Assembly: GCF_902167635.1 (NCBI RefSeq)
Contig: NZ_CABHMS010000007.1
Coordinates: forward strand, 1 to 64,000
Direction: 5' to 3'
Source: Chitinophaga vietnamensis
Lineage (GTDB): Bacteria; Bacteroidota; Bacteroidia; Chitinophagales; Chitinophagaceae
Length of the DNA stretch: 64,000 bases
Position numbers and translations under genes: made by a program. Numbering within the stretch: the first letter of the stretch is position 1; the number at the start of each line of letters is the position of its first letter. Below the pieces are notes generated by a model. That model was not told the DNA's origin, searched no databases, and was given only the letters and a program-made list of their open reading frames with translations. This document shows, piece by piece, positions 52,921 to 60,671 of this stretch.

Positions 52921-53012
52921 GTAATAATGGTGGATGTAATGGCAATAGTGCGGGTGCATTCCCGATAGGAGGCGGGAGCGGAGGAGATCAGATATGTAGA
53001 TACTGCTTGCAC
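52902..53012 (-). CDS. Candidate threonine/isoleucine leader peptide (thrL-like)
   Basis: A 36-residue frame from a GTG at 53012 to TAG at 52902-52904. In its last 17 residues, positions 20-32 read T-R-T-I-A-I-T-S-T-I-I-T-T: ten of thirteen residues are Thr or Ile, the two amino acids that control thr operons in enterobacteria. The stop falls at the descending arm of a hairpin, and thrA begins 84 bases later. A weak promoter (53037-53067) gives a 5' end near 53030. The only soft point is the non-ATG start; the overlapping ATG frame at 52819-52959 reads these codons out of phase. Confidence 0.6.
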   Translation of the reverse strand: MQAVSTYLISSAPASYRECTRTIAITSTIITTPLRG

Positions 53013-53036
53013 TATTGAAATATGACGATTGTGTAA

Positions 53037-53067
53037 CAAAAGTCTATCTTTTCACTGGTAAATAAAA
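53037..53067 (-). promoter_or_regulatory. Candidate thrA-operon promoter
   Basis: Minus strand: TTTT (53067 to 53064), 19-bp spacer, GACTTTTG (53044 to 53037). One mismatch in each box against TTTG-N19-TAnnTTTG. Leader length to thrA would be about 210 bases. Confidence 0.45.
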
Positions 53068-53246
53068 GCACCCGTTCGATATTTTGAAATGTTTTAAAAA
53101 ATGGATGTTCTATTAGTATTTGATTATAATTTTCGATTTATTTTAGATGATAAGATGATTTTGTGCTGATTTGGTTCGATTTGTTTGATGGTTGGATAGA
53201 TTTAAAAATGCGTTTTTATGACATTTTGATGACAAATTATTGTTTG

Positions 53247-53277
53247 TTTGGTTTATTTCAAAATATCCTTACCTTTA
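53247..53277 (+). promoter_or_regulatory. Promoter-like element upstream of a possible small transcript
   Basis: TTTG (53247-53250), exactly 19 bp, TACCTTTA (53270-53277): only the last base departs from TAnnTTTG. The expected start is near 53283. It lies in a long A/T-rich gap (53050-53611) without a convincing gene. Confidence 0.5.
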
Positions 53278-53282
53278 ATCGT

Positions 53283-53426
53283 CTAAACTATATATCCTTG
53301 TCGGAATCGTTGAAATATACTTCCAATAGTCAGCTCCGCTACTATTTTCTCATGGCCACCCTCGCCATGGATTCGACTTTGGCATAACCCTCTGAAACGG
53401 CCTGTACGGGCCGGTCTTCCTGTTTT
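53283..53426 (+). ncRNA. Candidate small RNA or hmgA leader transcript
   Basis: A ~140-base transcript would run from the promoter at 53247-53277 to a weak terminator-like hairpin CGGCC-TGTACG-GGCCG (53398-53413) followed by a T-rich tract (53414-53426). Inside is an 11-codon frame MATLAMDSTLA (53352-53387) and a small ATGGC/GCCAT hairpin. It could be a small RNA, a small peptide mRNA or an upstream leader of hmgA. It is weak evidence: only promoter, hairpin and spacing. Confidence 0.3.
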
Positions 53427-53433
53427 TATACCG

Positions 53434-53441
53434 TAACTTTG
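53434..53441 (+). promoter_or_regulatory. Exact TAnnTTTG box upstream of hmgA
   Basis: TAACTTTG matches the -7 element exactly. The upstream box is not recognisable at 19 bp. It would give a ~165-base 5' leader before the hmgA ATG at 53612. Confidence 0.45.
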
Positions 53442-53611
53442 TAGTAGTCTTTCCGTACCTGCTATTTCAGTTCATGTATATATCTCTACTCGTAAATTTT
53501 TTATTAACGATCAACATAGCGTATTACGTTGTGCATCATTGATCATACACCAGAGCAATTAGATCATACACCATTACAATCCCGTTTTGAAAAAATTCTC
53601 AAAAACCAGTT

Positions 53612-54769
53612 ATGCCACATTATCATAAGCTAGGACAGATACCACATAAGCGCCATACACAGTTCCGCAAGCCCGACGGCAAGCTGTATTCGGAGCAGTT
53701 GTTCTCTACGGAAGGCTTTTCATCGCACTCTTCTTTATTGTATCATTGTCATCCGCCCACCGAGATCGTAAAGGTAGAAGAGCCTTATTCCGTAGCGCCG
53801 CGCGTGGCAGAAGAAAAAATGCTGAAACACCGCAGCTTCCAGGGGTTCAACATCGCGGCGGAAGATGATTTCCTGAAAAGCCGCAAGGCCGTGCTGGCCA
53901 ACAGCGACCTGCACATCGTACTGGCAGCGCCAAGGCACAGCATGAAAGATTATTTCTATAAGAATGCCGATGCAGATGAAATGATCTTTGTGCATGAAGG
54001 CAGCGGCCTCCTCAAAACGCAATACGGGCAGCTTACTTTCGGCTATGGCGATTACCTCGTGATACCAAGAGGCACGATCTACCAGATCAGCTTCAGCAAT
54101 GAAAACAATCGCCTTTTCATCGTGGAATCGTTTAGCCCTATCCGTTATCCGAAACGTTACCTCAGCAAATACGGGCAACTGCTGGAAAATTCACCTTATT
54201 GCGAGCGCGATATCCGCCAGCCGCAAAACCTGGAAACCATCGACCAGGAAGGTGATTTTGTCATCAACGTAAAAAAGAAAGGCGTGATGTATCCCATCCA
54301 TTACAAACACCATCCCTTCGATGTTGTTGGCTGGGATGGATGCGAATACCCCTTTGCCTTTTCCATCCACGATTTTGAGCCGATCACCGGCCGTGTGCAT
54401 CAGCCGCCTCCGGTGCATCAAACTTTTGAAGGCAATAATTTCGTGGTATGCTCCTTCTGCCCCCGTCTGTTCGATTACCATCCGCTGGCCATTCCTGCGC
54501 CCTATAACCACAGCAATATCGACAGCGATGAAGTGCTGTATTATGTAGATGGCGATTTCATGAGCCGCAAACATGTAACGAGAGGCATGATCACCCTGCA
54601 TCCGGCGGGCATCCCGCACGGGCCGCATCCCGGTGCAGTGGAGAAGAGCATCGGCGCAAAAGAAACAAAAGAACTGGCAGTGATGGTGGATACTTTCCAT
54701 CCGCTGCAAATAACGGAAGCCGCTCTCGGCATCGAAGATGCCGGTTACGTCATGAGCTGGGCAGAATAG
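53612..54769 (+). CDS. hmgA: Homogentisate 1,2-dioxygenase
   Basis: 385 residues, of the shorter bacterial type. It opens the homogentisate ring to maleylacetoacetate in tyrosine/phenylalanine breakdown. The cupin iron-binding region is visible: HHPFDVVGWDGCEYPFAFSIHDFEP, VHQPPPVHQTFEG, and near the C-terminus HPAGIPHGPHPGA with the His/Glu ligands. The start PHYHKLGQIPHKRHTQFR is typical. Followed by hppD, which makes its substrate. Confidence 0.96.
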   Translation: MPHYHKLGQIPHKRHTQFRKPDGKLYSEQLFSTEGFSSHSSLLYHCHPPTEIVKVEEPYSVAPRVAEEKMLKHRSFQGFNIAAEDDFLKSRKAVLANSDLHIVLAAPRHSMKDYFYKNADADEMIFVHEGSGLLKTQYGQLTFGYGDYLVIPRGTIYQISFSNENNRLFIVESFSPIRYPKRYLSKYGQLLENSPYCERDIRQPQNLETIDQEGDFVINVKKKGVMYPIHYKHHPFDVVGWDGCEYPFAFSIHDFEPITGRVHQPPPVHQTFEGNNFVVCSFCPRLFDYHPLAIPAPYNHSNIDSDEVLYYVDGDFMSRKHVTRGMITLHPAGIPHGPHPGAVEKSIGAKETKELAVMVDTFHPLQITEAALGIEDAGYVMSWAE

Positions 54770-54815
54770 GTCAAATACCAACCAACATTATTAAAACCAA
54801 AACAATTTGAACGTC

Positions 54816-55946
54816 ATGGAAACAGCAACAGTAAATGCTTCCAGCCTTACGGGTCAGCAGGATTTTTTACCGCTCAATGGTACCGACTATGTAGAATTCT
54901 ATGTAGGCAATGCCAAACAGGCGGCACATTATTATAAGACCGCTTTCGGTTTTCAGTCGGTAGCCTATGCAGGCCCCGAAACCGGCGTGAAAGACCGCGC
55001 CTCCTATGTGCTTGTGCAGAACAAACTGCGCTTTGTGCTCACCACGCCCTTGCAGCCGGACAATGAGATGGCCCGCCACATCGCCGAACATGGCGACGGC
55101 GTAAAAGTGCTGGCGCTTTGGGTAGATGATGCCCGTTCCGCTTTTGAAGAAACCGTGAAACGCGGCGCCAAACCATACCTGGAGCCGGTTGTAGAGAAAG
55201 ATGAATTCGGCGAAGTAGTGCGCAGCGGTATTCATACCTATGGCGATACCGTGCACATATTTGTAGAACGCAAAAATTACAAAGGCCTTTTCCTGCCGGG
55301 TTACAAGGAATGGAAAACAGCTTACAACCCCACTGATACCGGTCTTCAATATGTAGATCACTGCGTAGGCAATGTGGGTTGGAATGAAATGAATACCTGG
55401 GTAGAATTCTACGAGCGCACCATGGGCTTCCGCAATCTCATCTCCTTTGATGATAAAGATATCTCTACGGAATATTCTGCGCTCATGAGCAAAGTAATGA
55501 GCAATGGCAATGGCCGTGTGAAATTCCCGATCAACGAGCCTGCCGAAGGAAAGAAGAAATCGCAGATCGAGGAGTACCTTGATTTTTATGGCGGTCCGGG
55601 CGTACAGCACGTGGCCATCGCCACCAACGATATTATCCACACGGTGTCTGAACTGCAGCAGCGTGGCGTGGAATTCCTGAAGGTGCCGGCCTCTTATTAT
55701 GAAACGCTGCTCGACAGGGTGGGCAAGATCGATGAGCAGGTAGCGCCGTTGCAGGAGCTGGGTATCCTGGTAGACCGGGATGATGAGGGATACCTGCTGC
55801 AGATCTTTACCAAGCCTATCCAGGACAGGCCGACTGTTTTCTTTGAAATTATTCAGCGTAAAGGGGCGCAGTCTTTTGGTAAAGGCAATTTCAAGGCTTT
55901 GTTTGAATCCATTGAAAGGGAACAGGCGCTGCGTGGCAACCTCTGA
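54816..55946 (+). CDS. hppD: 4-hydroxyphenylpyruvate dioxygenase
   Basis: 376 residues from the ATG at 54816; the TTG at 54807 is not needed. Two VOC-type halves with the Fe ligands: QYVDHCVGNV, GVQHVAIATNDI and a C-terminal Glu in PTVFFEIIQRKG. It makes homogentisate from 4-hydroxyphenylpyruvate. It lies 46 bases after hmgA; the pair is terminated at 56028-56063. Confidence 0.97.
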   Translation: METATVNASSLTGQQDFLPLNGTDYVEFYVGNAKQAAHYYKTAFGFQSVAYAGPETGVKDRASYVLVQNKLRFVLTTPLQPDNEMARHIAEHGDGVKVLALWVDDARSAFEETVKRGAKPYLEPVVEKDEFGEVVRSGIHTYGDTVHIFVERKNYKGLFLPGYKEWKTAYNPTDTGLQYVDHCVGNVGWNEMNTWVEFYERTMGFRNLISFDDKDISTEYSALMSKVMSNGNGRVKFPINEPAEGKKKSQIEEYLDFYGGPGVQHVAIATNDIIHTVSELQQRGVEFLKVPASYYETLLDRVGKIDEQVAPLQELGILVDRDDEGYLLQIFTKPIQDRPTVFFEIIQRKGAQSFGKGNFKALFESIEREQALRGNL

Positions 55947-56027
55947 TGCAATGTTTTTCGTTTGTTACGCTACCTGTTGAATAACCCTTAAATTCCGCTG
56001 AAAGGTTACAACAAATTTCAGCCTGCT

Positions 56028-56063
56028 AATCCGTTCCGGCTCTGACCGGAACGGATTTTTTTT
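56028..56063 (+). terminator. Rho-independent terminator of hmgA-hppD
   Basis: AATCCGTTCCGG (56028-56039), loop CTCTGA, CCGGAACGGATT (56046-56057), then a T run. The rest of the 295-base gap to 56242 shows nothing else. Confidence 0.95.
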
Positions 56064-56241
56064 ATTATTTTAAATAAATTATTATTACTTTTAATATATA
56101 AATAGAGATAAATATAAGACGGGGTATATGGATGAGATGGCGGCCGATTAACATATTAATAACGAGTTTACAGGGTTCAACAGGCAGGCTTTGGCATAAT
56201 TTTGTGAACGAGAGTACGCATTTCAAAAAAAATCATAACCT

Positions 56242-57051
56242 ATGCACAAAACAGTTACCCACGGGGTTGCCTGCGCCATGCTGCTGGCCTCCGTAACTTT
56301 TATGTCTTCATTTAAAAATGACGATGGCACATCAGGTACTTACCTGAAAAAGATCTCTTCCGCTTCCGGCCAGACTACGCTGGAATACAACAGTGACAAA
56401 ACCATCCGGAAGATCGTGCAGCATCACAAAACAGAGAATGCCAGCTACACCGACGTTACATTGCCGGTGTACGAAAATGGCCATCTTGTAAAGACAATGC
56501 TCGCAGATGATGAGAACGCCAGTTCTGGCGACCTTTACGCGGCTTATGACTATGTACAAGGCAGCGACAAGATCGCGAAAGTGAGCTTCTATCGCGATAA
56601 TGCCGTGTACACCTACGATTCACTGGCATATGATGCCAATGGCAGACTGGCCTTCCGTTACCAGTTCAGCAAAGTGCCCGGCAAAGGCGCCTGGGAAAAC
56701 AGCGGTTATCAGCAATTTACCTGGAACGACAAAGGCGATGTGGAACGCATGGACAATTACGGCAAACAGCCCGGCTATAGCAAATTTGTGAACACTTCCA
56801 GCATTAACTACACTTACGACGACCGTCAGAACCCGCAATTGCAGCAACCTGCACTCGCTTTTGTGCTGGATGCCAATGCAGCCAACCTCTCGGCGCACAA
56901 CATCCTGTCCGAGAATTTAAGCACGCCGCATTCCTCCCGCGTGATCACCAACACCTACGTATATACGTATGCCGGACGCTACCCTGTTCGCGCTACCTAT
57001 AACTCCGGTGCAGATCAGGGAATCGTAAAACTGGAATGGGCAAAGTTGTAG
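56242..57051 (+). CDS. Exported YD-repeat-like hypothetical protein
   Basis: 269 residues with a signal peptide-like start (GVACAMLLASVTFM). The body is beta-rich with YD-like strands (LEYNSDKTIRKIVQHH, YDSLAYDANGRLAFRYQF, FTWNDKGDVERMDNYG, NTYVYTYAGRYPVRATY), resembling the DUF4595-type proteins of Bacteroidota. No catalytic motif is seen. Function unknown; envelope location likely. Confidence 0.7.
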   Translation: MHKTVTHGVACAMLLASVTFMSSFKNDDGTSGTYLKKISSASGQTTLEYNSDKTIRKIVQHHKTENASYTDVTLPVYENGHLVKTMLADDENASSGDLYAAYDYVQGSDKIAKVSFYRDNAVYTYDSLAYDANGRLAFRYQFSKVPGKGAWENSGYQQFTWNDKGDVERMDNYGKQPGYSKFVNTSSINYTYDDRQNPQLQQPALAFVLDANAANLSAHNILSENLSTPHSSRVITNTYVYTYAGRYPVRATYNSGADQGIVKLEWAKL

Positions 57052-57111
57052 TGAAAGAAGAATGACTTAACTTTACAGGCAATATAACCAGTAATTGTTT
57101 CGTTTTTTTCT

Positions 57112-57300
57112 ATGACCAATCAAACGCTGTTTGGAATTTTGTTTCTGTTGGGTGGAGTTTTTCAGGCTTTTACGGCAATTCTTATCTATCAAGGTCACAA
57201 ACATTACCTGTTAAGATTTGCCAGTAAAAAAGTAAGTATAGTGATTTATATTATCTTAGCACTGTTGTTATTTTTCCTGGCCTACATCAACCTGGTATAA
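57112..57300 (+). CDS. Small two-helix membrane protein
   Basis: 62 residues with two clear TM helices (about 5-25, LFGILFLLGGVFQAFTAILIY, and about 42-60, VSIVIYIILALLLFFLAYI). It is separated from the L,D-transpeptidase gene by 23 bases and may be co-transcribed. No family recognised; a role at the membrane cannot be specified. Its ORF quality and spacing support a real gene. Confidence 0.55.
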   Translation: MTNQTLFGILFLLGGVFQAFTAILIYQGHKHYLLRFASKKVSIVIYIILALLLFFLAYINLV

Positions 57301-57323
57301 AATTTAAATTTGTTGTATTTGAT

Positions 57324-58073
57324 ATGAAGCGACTTGTTCTCGTCCTGATGATGATATTGACAGGCGGCAGTTTATTTGCCCAGCAATCCTTCCTCGATAA
57401 CCAAAAAATGTTTCCCAAGGTAGGAGAGGCTTACCGCGAAAAGGAAGAACTGCTGAAAAAAGAATTTGAGAAGAAAGGACTGACTTATCCCGCAAAATAT
57501 ATTTTCATCCGTTCCTTCAAGCTCGACAGCGAAATGGAGATCTGGGTGAAAAACAATGCAACAGACACTTTCCGTCTTTTCAAGTCCTACCGGGTGTGCA
57601 CGCTCTCCGGAAGAATGGGGCCGAAACGTAAGGAAGGCGACCGCCAGGTGCCGGAAGGATTTTATTATATCAATGATTTCAATCCAAACAGCAATTATCA
57701 TCTGTCGCTCGGCATCAATTATCCTAACTTTTCCGACCGTATCCTGAGTGACCCGAAAAAACCGGGCAGCGAAATTTATATCCATGGTAACTGTATTACC
57801 GTTGGCTGTATCCCGCTGACAGACGAATTTATCGACGAGGTGTACATCCTCGCGGTGAATGCCAAGAATGCCGGCCAGGATTTCATTCCTGTGCATGTGT
57901 TCCCCGTGAAGTTCGGTAATGTTCGTTCTATGGATTATCTTGGTACGGTATCGCTCAATGATAATTCTTCCCAGCAATTCTGGGTAGAATTGAAAACTGC
58001 CTACGATTATTTCGAAAAGCATCACCGCCTGCCGGTAGTGCTCATCGACGACAAAGGCAAATATATTATGTAA
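57324..58073 (+). CDS. L,D-transpeptidase family protein (YafK/YkuD-type)
   Basis: 249 residues with a signal peptide (VLVLMMILTGGSLFAQQ). The catalytic region is IYIHGNCITVGCIPLTDEF: the HG...GC arrangement of YkuD/YafK domains, with catalytic Cys in VGC. The upstream LFKSYRVCTLSG and DRQVPEGFYYI fit the fold. Such enzymes cross-link or attach to peptidoglycan stem peptides in the periplasm, and the YafK-like branch includes hydrolase members. Followed by a strong terminator. Confidence 0.9.
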   Translation: MKRLVLVLMMILTGGSLFAQQSFLDNQKMFPKVGEAYREKEELLKKEFEKKGLTYPAKYIFIRSFKLDSEMEIWVKNNATDTFRLFKSYRVCTLSGRMGPKRKEGDRQVPEGFYYINDFNPNSNYHLSLGINYPNFSDRILSDPKKPGSEIYIHGNCITVGCIPLTDEFIDEVYILAVNAKNAGQDFIPVHVFPVKFGNVRSMDYLGTVSLNDNSSQQFWVELKTAYDYFEKHHRLPVVLIDDKGKYIM

Positions 58074-58094
58074 GCTGAGTTTTTCAGATATATC

Positions 58095-58138
58095 AACAAA
58101 GGGGTGGACAACGGTCAGTAGTCCACCCCTTTGTTTTT
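58095..58138 (+). terminator. 15-bp-stem terminator after the L,D-transpeptidase gene
   Basis: AACAAAGGGGTGGAC (58095-58109) pairs perfectly with GTCCACCCCTTTGTT (58121-58135), followed by T residues. Confidence 0.95.
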
Positions 58139-58220
58139 AGATACGTTCTTATTTAATATTAATTTGGATTTTAGAGAATTTTTTTGAAACTTGTCCAAAG
58201 GTCAAATCAATTTACTATTT

Positions 58221-58796
58221 ATGCACAGAAGAGACGCAATCAGGAATGTGGCGATTTTGTTGGGTACAGCCATTTCCGCTTCCACGTTATCAGCTCTGGA
58301 GAGCTGCACAGGTTCCGCACCGAAAAACTATGAACTCAATAAGCCACAAACCAAAGCGTTGCTGGCAGAAATAGCGGAAACGATCATACCCACCACCGAT
58401 ACGCCCGGCGCCAAAGCGGCGAAAGTAGACGATTTCATCATCACCATGATGAACGATTGCTACAAAAAATCAGACCAGGAGGTATTCCTCCAGGGATTGA
58501 AAAAGATCGACGAGGCCAGCGATAAGAAATTCAAGAAGACTTTCATGGACCTTACACCGGATCAACGCACGCAGCTCCTGACAGATATCGACAAGGAACG
58601 CGTTGAATACAACAAACGTAAGGACAAAAAAGAGGGCGATCCTACCCATTACTTCCAGTATCTGAAAGAGCTGACCCTGCTGGGGTATTTCACCTCCGAA
58701 CCCGGGGCTACCAAAGCATTGCGCTATGTGCCGGTGCCCGGCAAATTCGAAGGTTGCATCCCTTATAAAAAAGGTGATAAAGCCTGGGCGGTCTGA
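58221..58796 (+). CDS. Gluconate 2-dehydrogenase subunit 3-like protein with Tat signal
   Basis: 191 residues from the ATG at 58221; the TTG at 58191 is unlikely. It begins HRRDAIRNVAILL, a twin-arginine signal, followed by a lipobox-like ALESC. The gluconate_2-dh3 domain is recognisable (LLAEIAETIIPTTDTPGAKAAKVDDFI). In this family subunit 3 carries the Tat signal and pulls the large flavoprotein across the membrane with it. Both downstream GMC proteins lack a signal peptide, as expected. No cytochrome subunit is in the window. Confidence 0.9.
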   Translation: MHRRDAIRNVAILLGTAISASTLSALESCTGSAPKNYELNKPQTKALLAEIAETIIPTTDTPGAKAAKVDDFIITMMNDCYKKSDQEVFLQGLKKIDEASDKKFKKTFMDLTPDQRTQLLTDIDKERVEYNKRKDKKEGDPTHYFQYLKELTLLGYFTSEPGATKALRYVPVPGKFEGCIPYKKGDKAWAV

Positions 58797-58859
58797 TCCG
58801 CGGTTATCTTCATATAGCCGTCCACGTTATTACATTACATCTCCTTAAAAAGACATTCC

Positions 58860-60557
58860 ATGAATTTGAATATAAAAGCGCAAGAGCAAAACACCTACGA
58901 TGCCATCGTTATCGGTTCGGGTGTGAGTGGTGGATGGGCCGCCAAAGAATTGACCGAAAAAGGCCTGAAAGTGCTGATGCTGGACCGTGGTAAAAAGCTC
59001 GAGCATGTGAAAGACTACGACACCGCCACTAAAGATCCCTGGGAGTTCCCCCACCGCGGACGTATCACCGTTGATCAACGCGAAACGCATCCCAAGCTGA
59101 GCCGCGACTATCCTTATAGTGAACACAACGAAAAATACTGGATCAACGATTCCCAGAGTCCATATAACGAAGTGAAACGCTTCGACTGGTACCGCCCGGA
59201 TATCGTAGGTGGCAAATCCATCATGTGGGGTCGCCAATCGTACCGCTGGAGCGATATCGATTTTGAAGCGAACCTGAAAGATGGCATCGCCGTGGATTGG
59301 CCAATCCGCTACAAGGACATTGCGCCCTGGTACGACTATGTAGAAAAATTCGCCGGCATCAGCGGACAGCGCGAAGGCCTGCCACAGCTGCCCGACGGCC
59401 AGTTCATGCCCGCCATGGAAATGAACTGCGTAGAGAAAGATGTGAAGAAAAGTGTAGAAAGCAAATTCAAAGGCCGTATCATCACCATGGGGCGTGTGGC
59501 TAACATCACACAACCATTGCCCGGCCGTGAAAAATGCCAGTTCCGCAACCTGTGCAGCCGCGGATGCCCCTTCGGCGCTTATTTCAGCACGCAATCATCC
59601 ACGCTGCCCGCAGCCATGGCTACCGGCAACCTCACGCTGCGCCCCGATTCCATCGTTCACTCCATTATCTACGATGAGAAAAAAGGCAAAGCTACCGGCG
59701 TGCAAGTGATCGACAAGCATACCAAGGAAATGGTAGAATATTACGCGAAGATCATCTTCGTAAATGGCTCTACCCTCGGTTCAACCTTCGTACTGATGAA
59801 CTCCATCTCCACCCGTTTCCCTAATGGATTAGGCAACGACAGTGGCCAGCTGGGTAAAAACCTGATGGATCACCACTTCCGCACCGGCGCTTCCGGCACG
59901 GCAGAAGGCTATGATGATAAATATTATTTCGGCCGCCGTGCAAACGGTATCTATATTCCGCGTTATCGTAACATCGGCAGCGACAAGCGCGATTACCTCC
60001 GTGGCTTCGGCTACCAGGGCGGCGCAGGCCGCGGCGGATGGGCGCGCGGTATCGCTGAAATGGGCGTGGGTAAAGACTTTAAAGAAATGCTTACCGAACC
60101 AGGCCAATGGTCTATGGGCCTCGGCGGTTTCGGCGAATGTCTGCCTTATGAAGATAACAAGGTAACCCTCGACACATCCACCAAAGATGCATGGGGCCAG
60201 CCTGTTCTCAAATTCGATGTGGAGTTCAAAGAGAATGAAAAGAAAATGCGCGTGGATATGATGAACGACGCCGCCGAAATGCTCGAAGCAGCAGGGCTCA
60301 AGAACGTGAAGACCTATGACAATGGCTCCTGGCCAGGCATGGCGATCCACGAGATGGGCACCGCACGCATGGGCCGCGATCCTAAAACATCTGTCCTCAA
60401 TGGCAACAACCAACTGCACGCCGTTCCGAACGTGTTCGTAACAGACGGCGCCTGCATGACCTCCGCCGCCTGCGTGAATCCTTCACTGACCTACATGGCA
60501 TTGACTGCACGCGCTGCCGACTACGCCGTGAAAGAACTTAAAAAAGGGAACATCTAA
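58860..60557 (+). CDS. GMC oxidoreductase, gluconate-dehydrogenase large-subunit type (first copy)
   Basis: 565 residues. FAD-binding GxGxxG (AIVIGSGVSGGWAAKEL) at the N-terminus and the C-terminal catalytic pattern EMGTARMGRD with ACVNPSLTYMALT. A conserved Cys trio sits at 226, 232 and 236 (CQFRNLCSRGCPFGAY). The spacing resembles the 3Fe-4S ligand loop of bacterial FAD-dependent sugar dehydrogenases; that match is an inference. Expected to oxidise a sugar or polyol in the periplasm with electrons passed on, but substrate unknown. Confidence 0.93.
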   Translation: MNLNIKAQEQNTYDAIVIGSGVSGGWAAKELTEKGLKVLMLDRGKKLEHVKDYDTATKDPWEFPHRGRITVDQRETHPKLSRDYPYSEHNEKYWINDSQSPYNEVKRFDWYRPDIVGGKSIMWGRQSYRWSDIDFEANLKDGIAVDWPIRYKDIAPWYDYVEKFAGISGQREGLPQLPDGQFMPAMEMNCVEKDVKKSVESKFKGRIITMGRVANITQPLPGREKCQFRNLCSRGCPFGAYFSTQSSTLPAAMATGNLTLRPDSIVHSIIYDEKKGKATGVQVIDKHTKEMVEYYAKIIFVNGSTLGSTFVLMNSISTRFPNGLGNDSGQLGKNLMDHHFRTGASGTAEGYDDKYYFGRRANGIYIPRYRNIGSDKRDYLRGFGYQGGAGRGGWARGIAEMGVGKDFKEMLTEPGQWSMGLGGFGECLPYEDNKVTLDTSTKDAWGQPVLKFDVEFKENEKKMRVDMMNDAAEMLEAAGLKNVKTYDNGSWPGMAIHEMGTARMGRDPKTSVLNGNNQLHAVPNVFVTDGACMTSAACVNPSLTYMALTARAADYAVKELKKGNI

Positions 60558-60559
60558 TT

Positions 60560-60657
60560 ATTTTGTTATTTGGTTATTTGATTATTTGGTTATTTAAACT
60601 TCCGGACTATCATCGGAGTTTAAATAACCAAATAATCAAATAACCGAATAACAAAAT
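60560..60657. repeat. Long near-perfect inverted repeat between the two GMC genes
   Basis: The arm 60560-60605 (ATTTTGTTATTTGGTTATTT...) pairs with 60613-60657 with one mismatch and one bulge. It sits between co-directional paralogues and may act as a partial terminator. Confidence 0.85.
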
Positions 60658-60671
60658 TCCAAAATGGTTTT

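Noticed and set aside
52819-52959. 46-codon ATG frame (MHPHYCHYIHHYY...) ending one base before thrA
   Set aside because: It reads the Thr/Ile codon run in the +1 frame, and its His/Tyr content follows from that. The GTG frame explains the region better. It is not fully excluded.
53163-53387. 74-codon frame in the hmgA upstream gap
   Set aside because: Composition is that of A/T-rich non-coding DNA with no domain; only the last 11 codons were kept as part of a possible small transcript.
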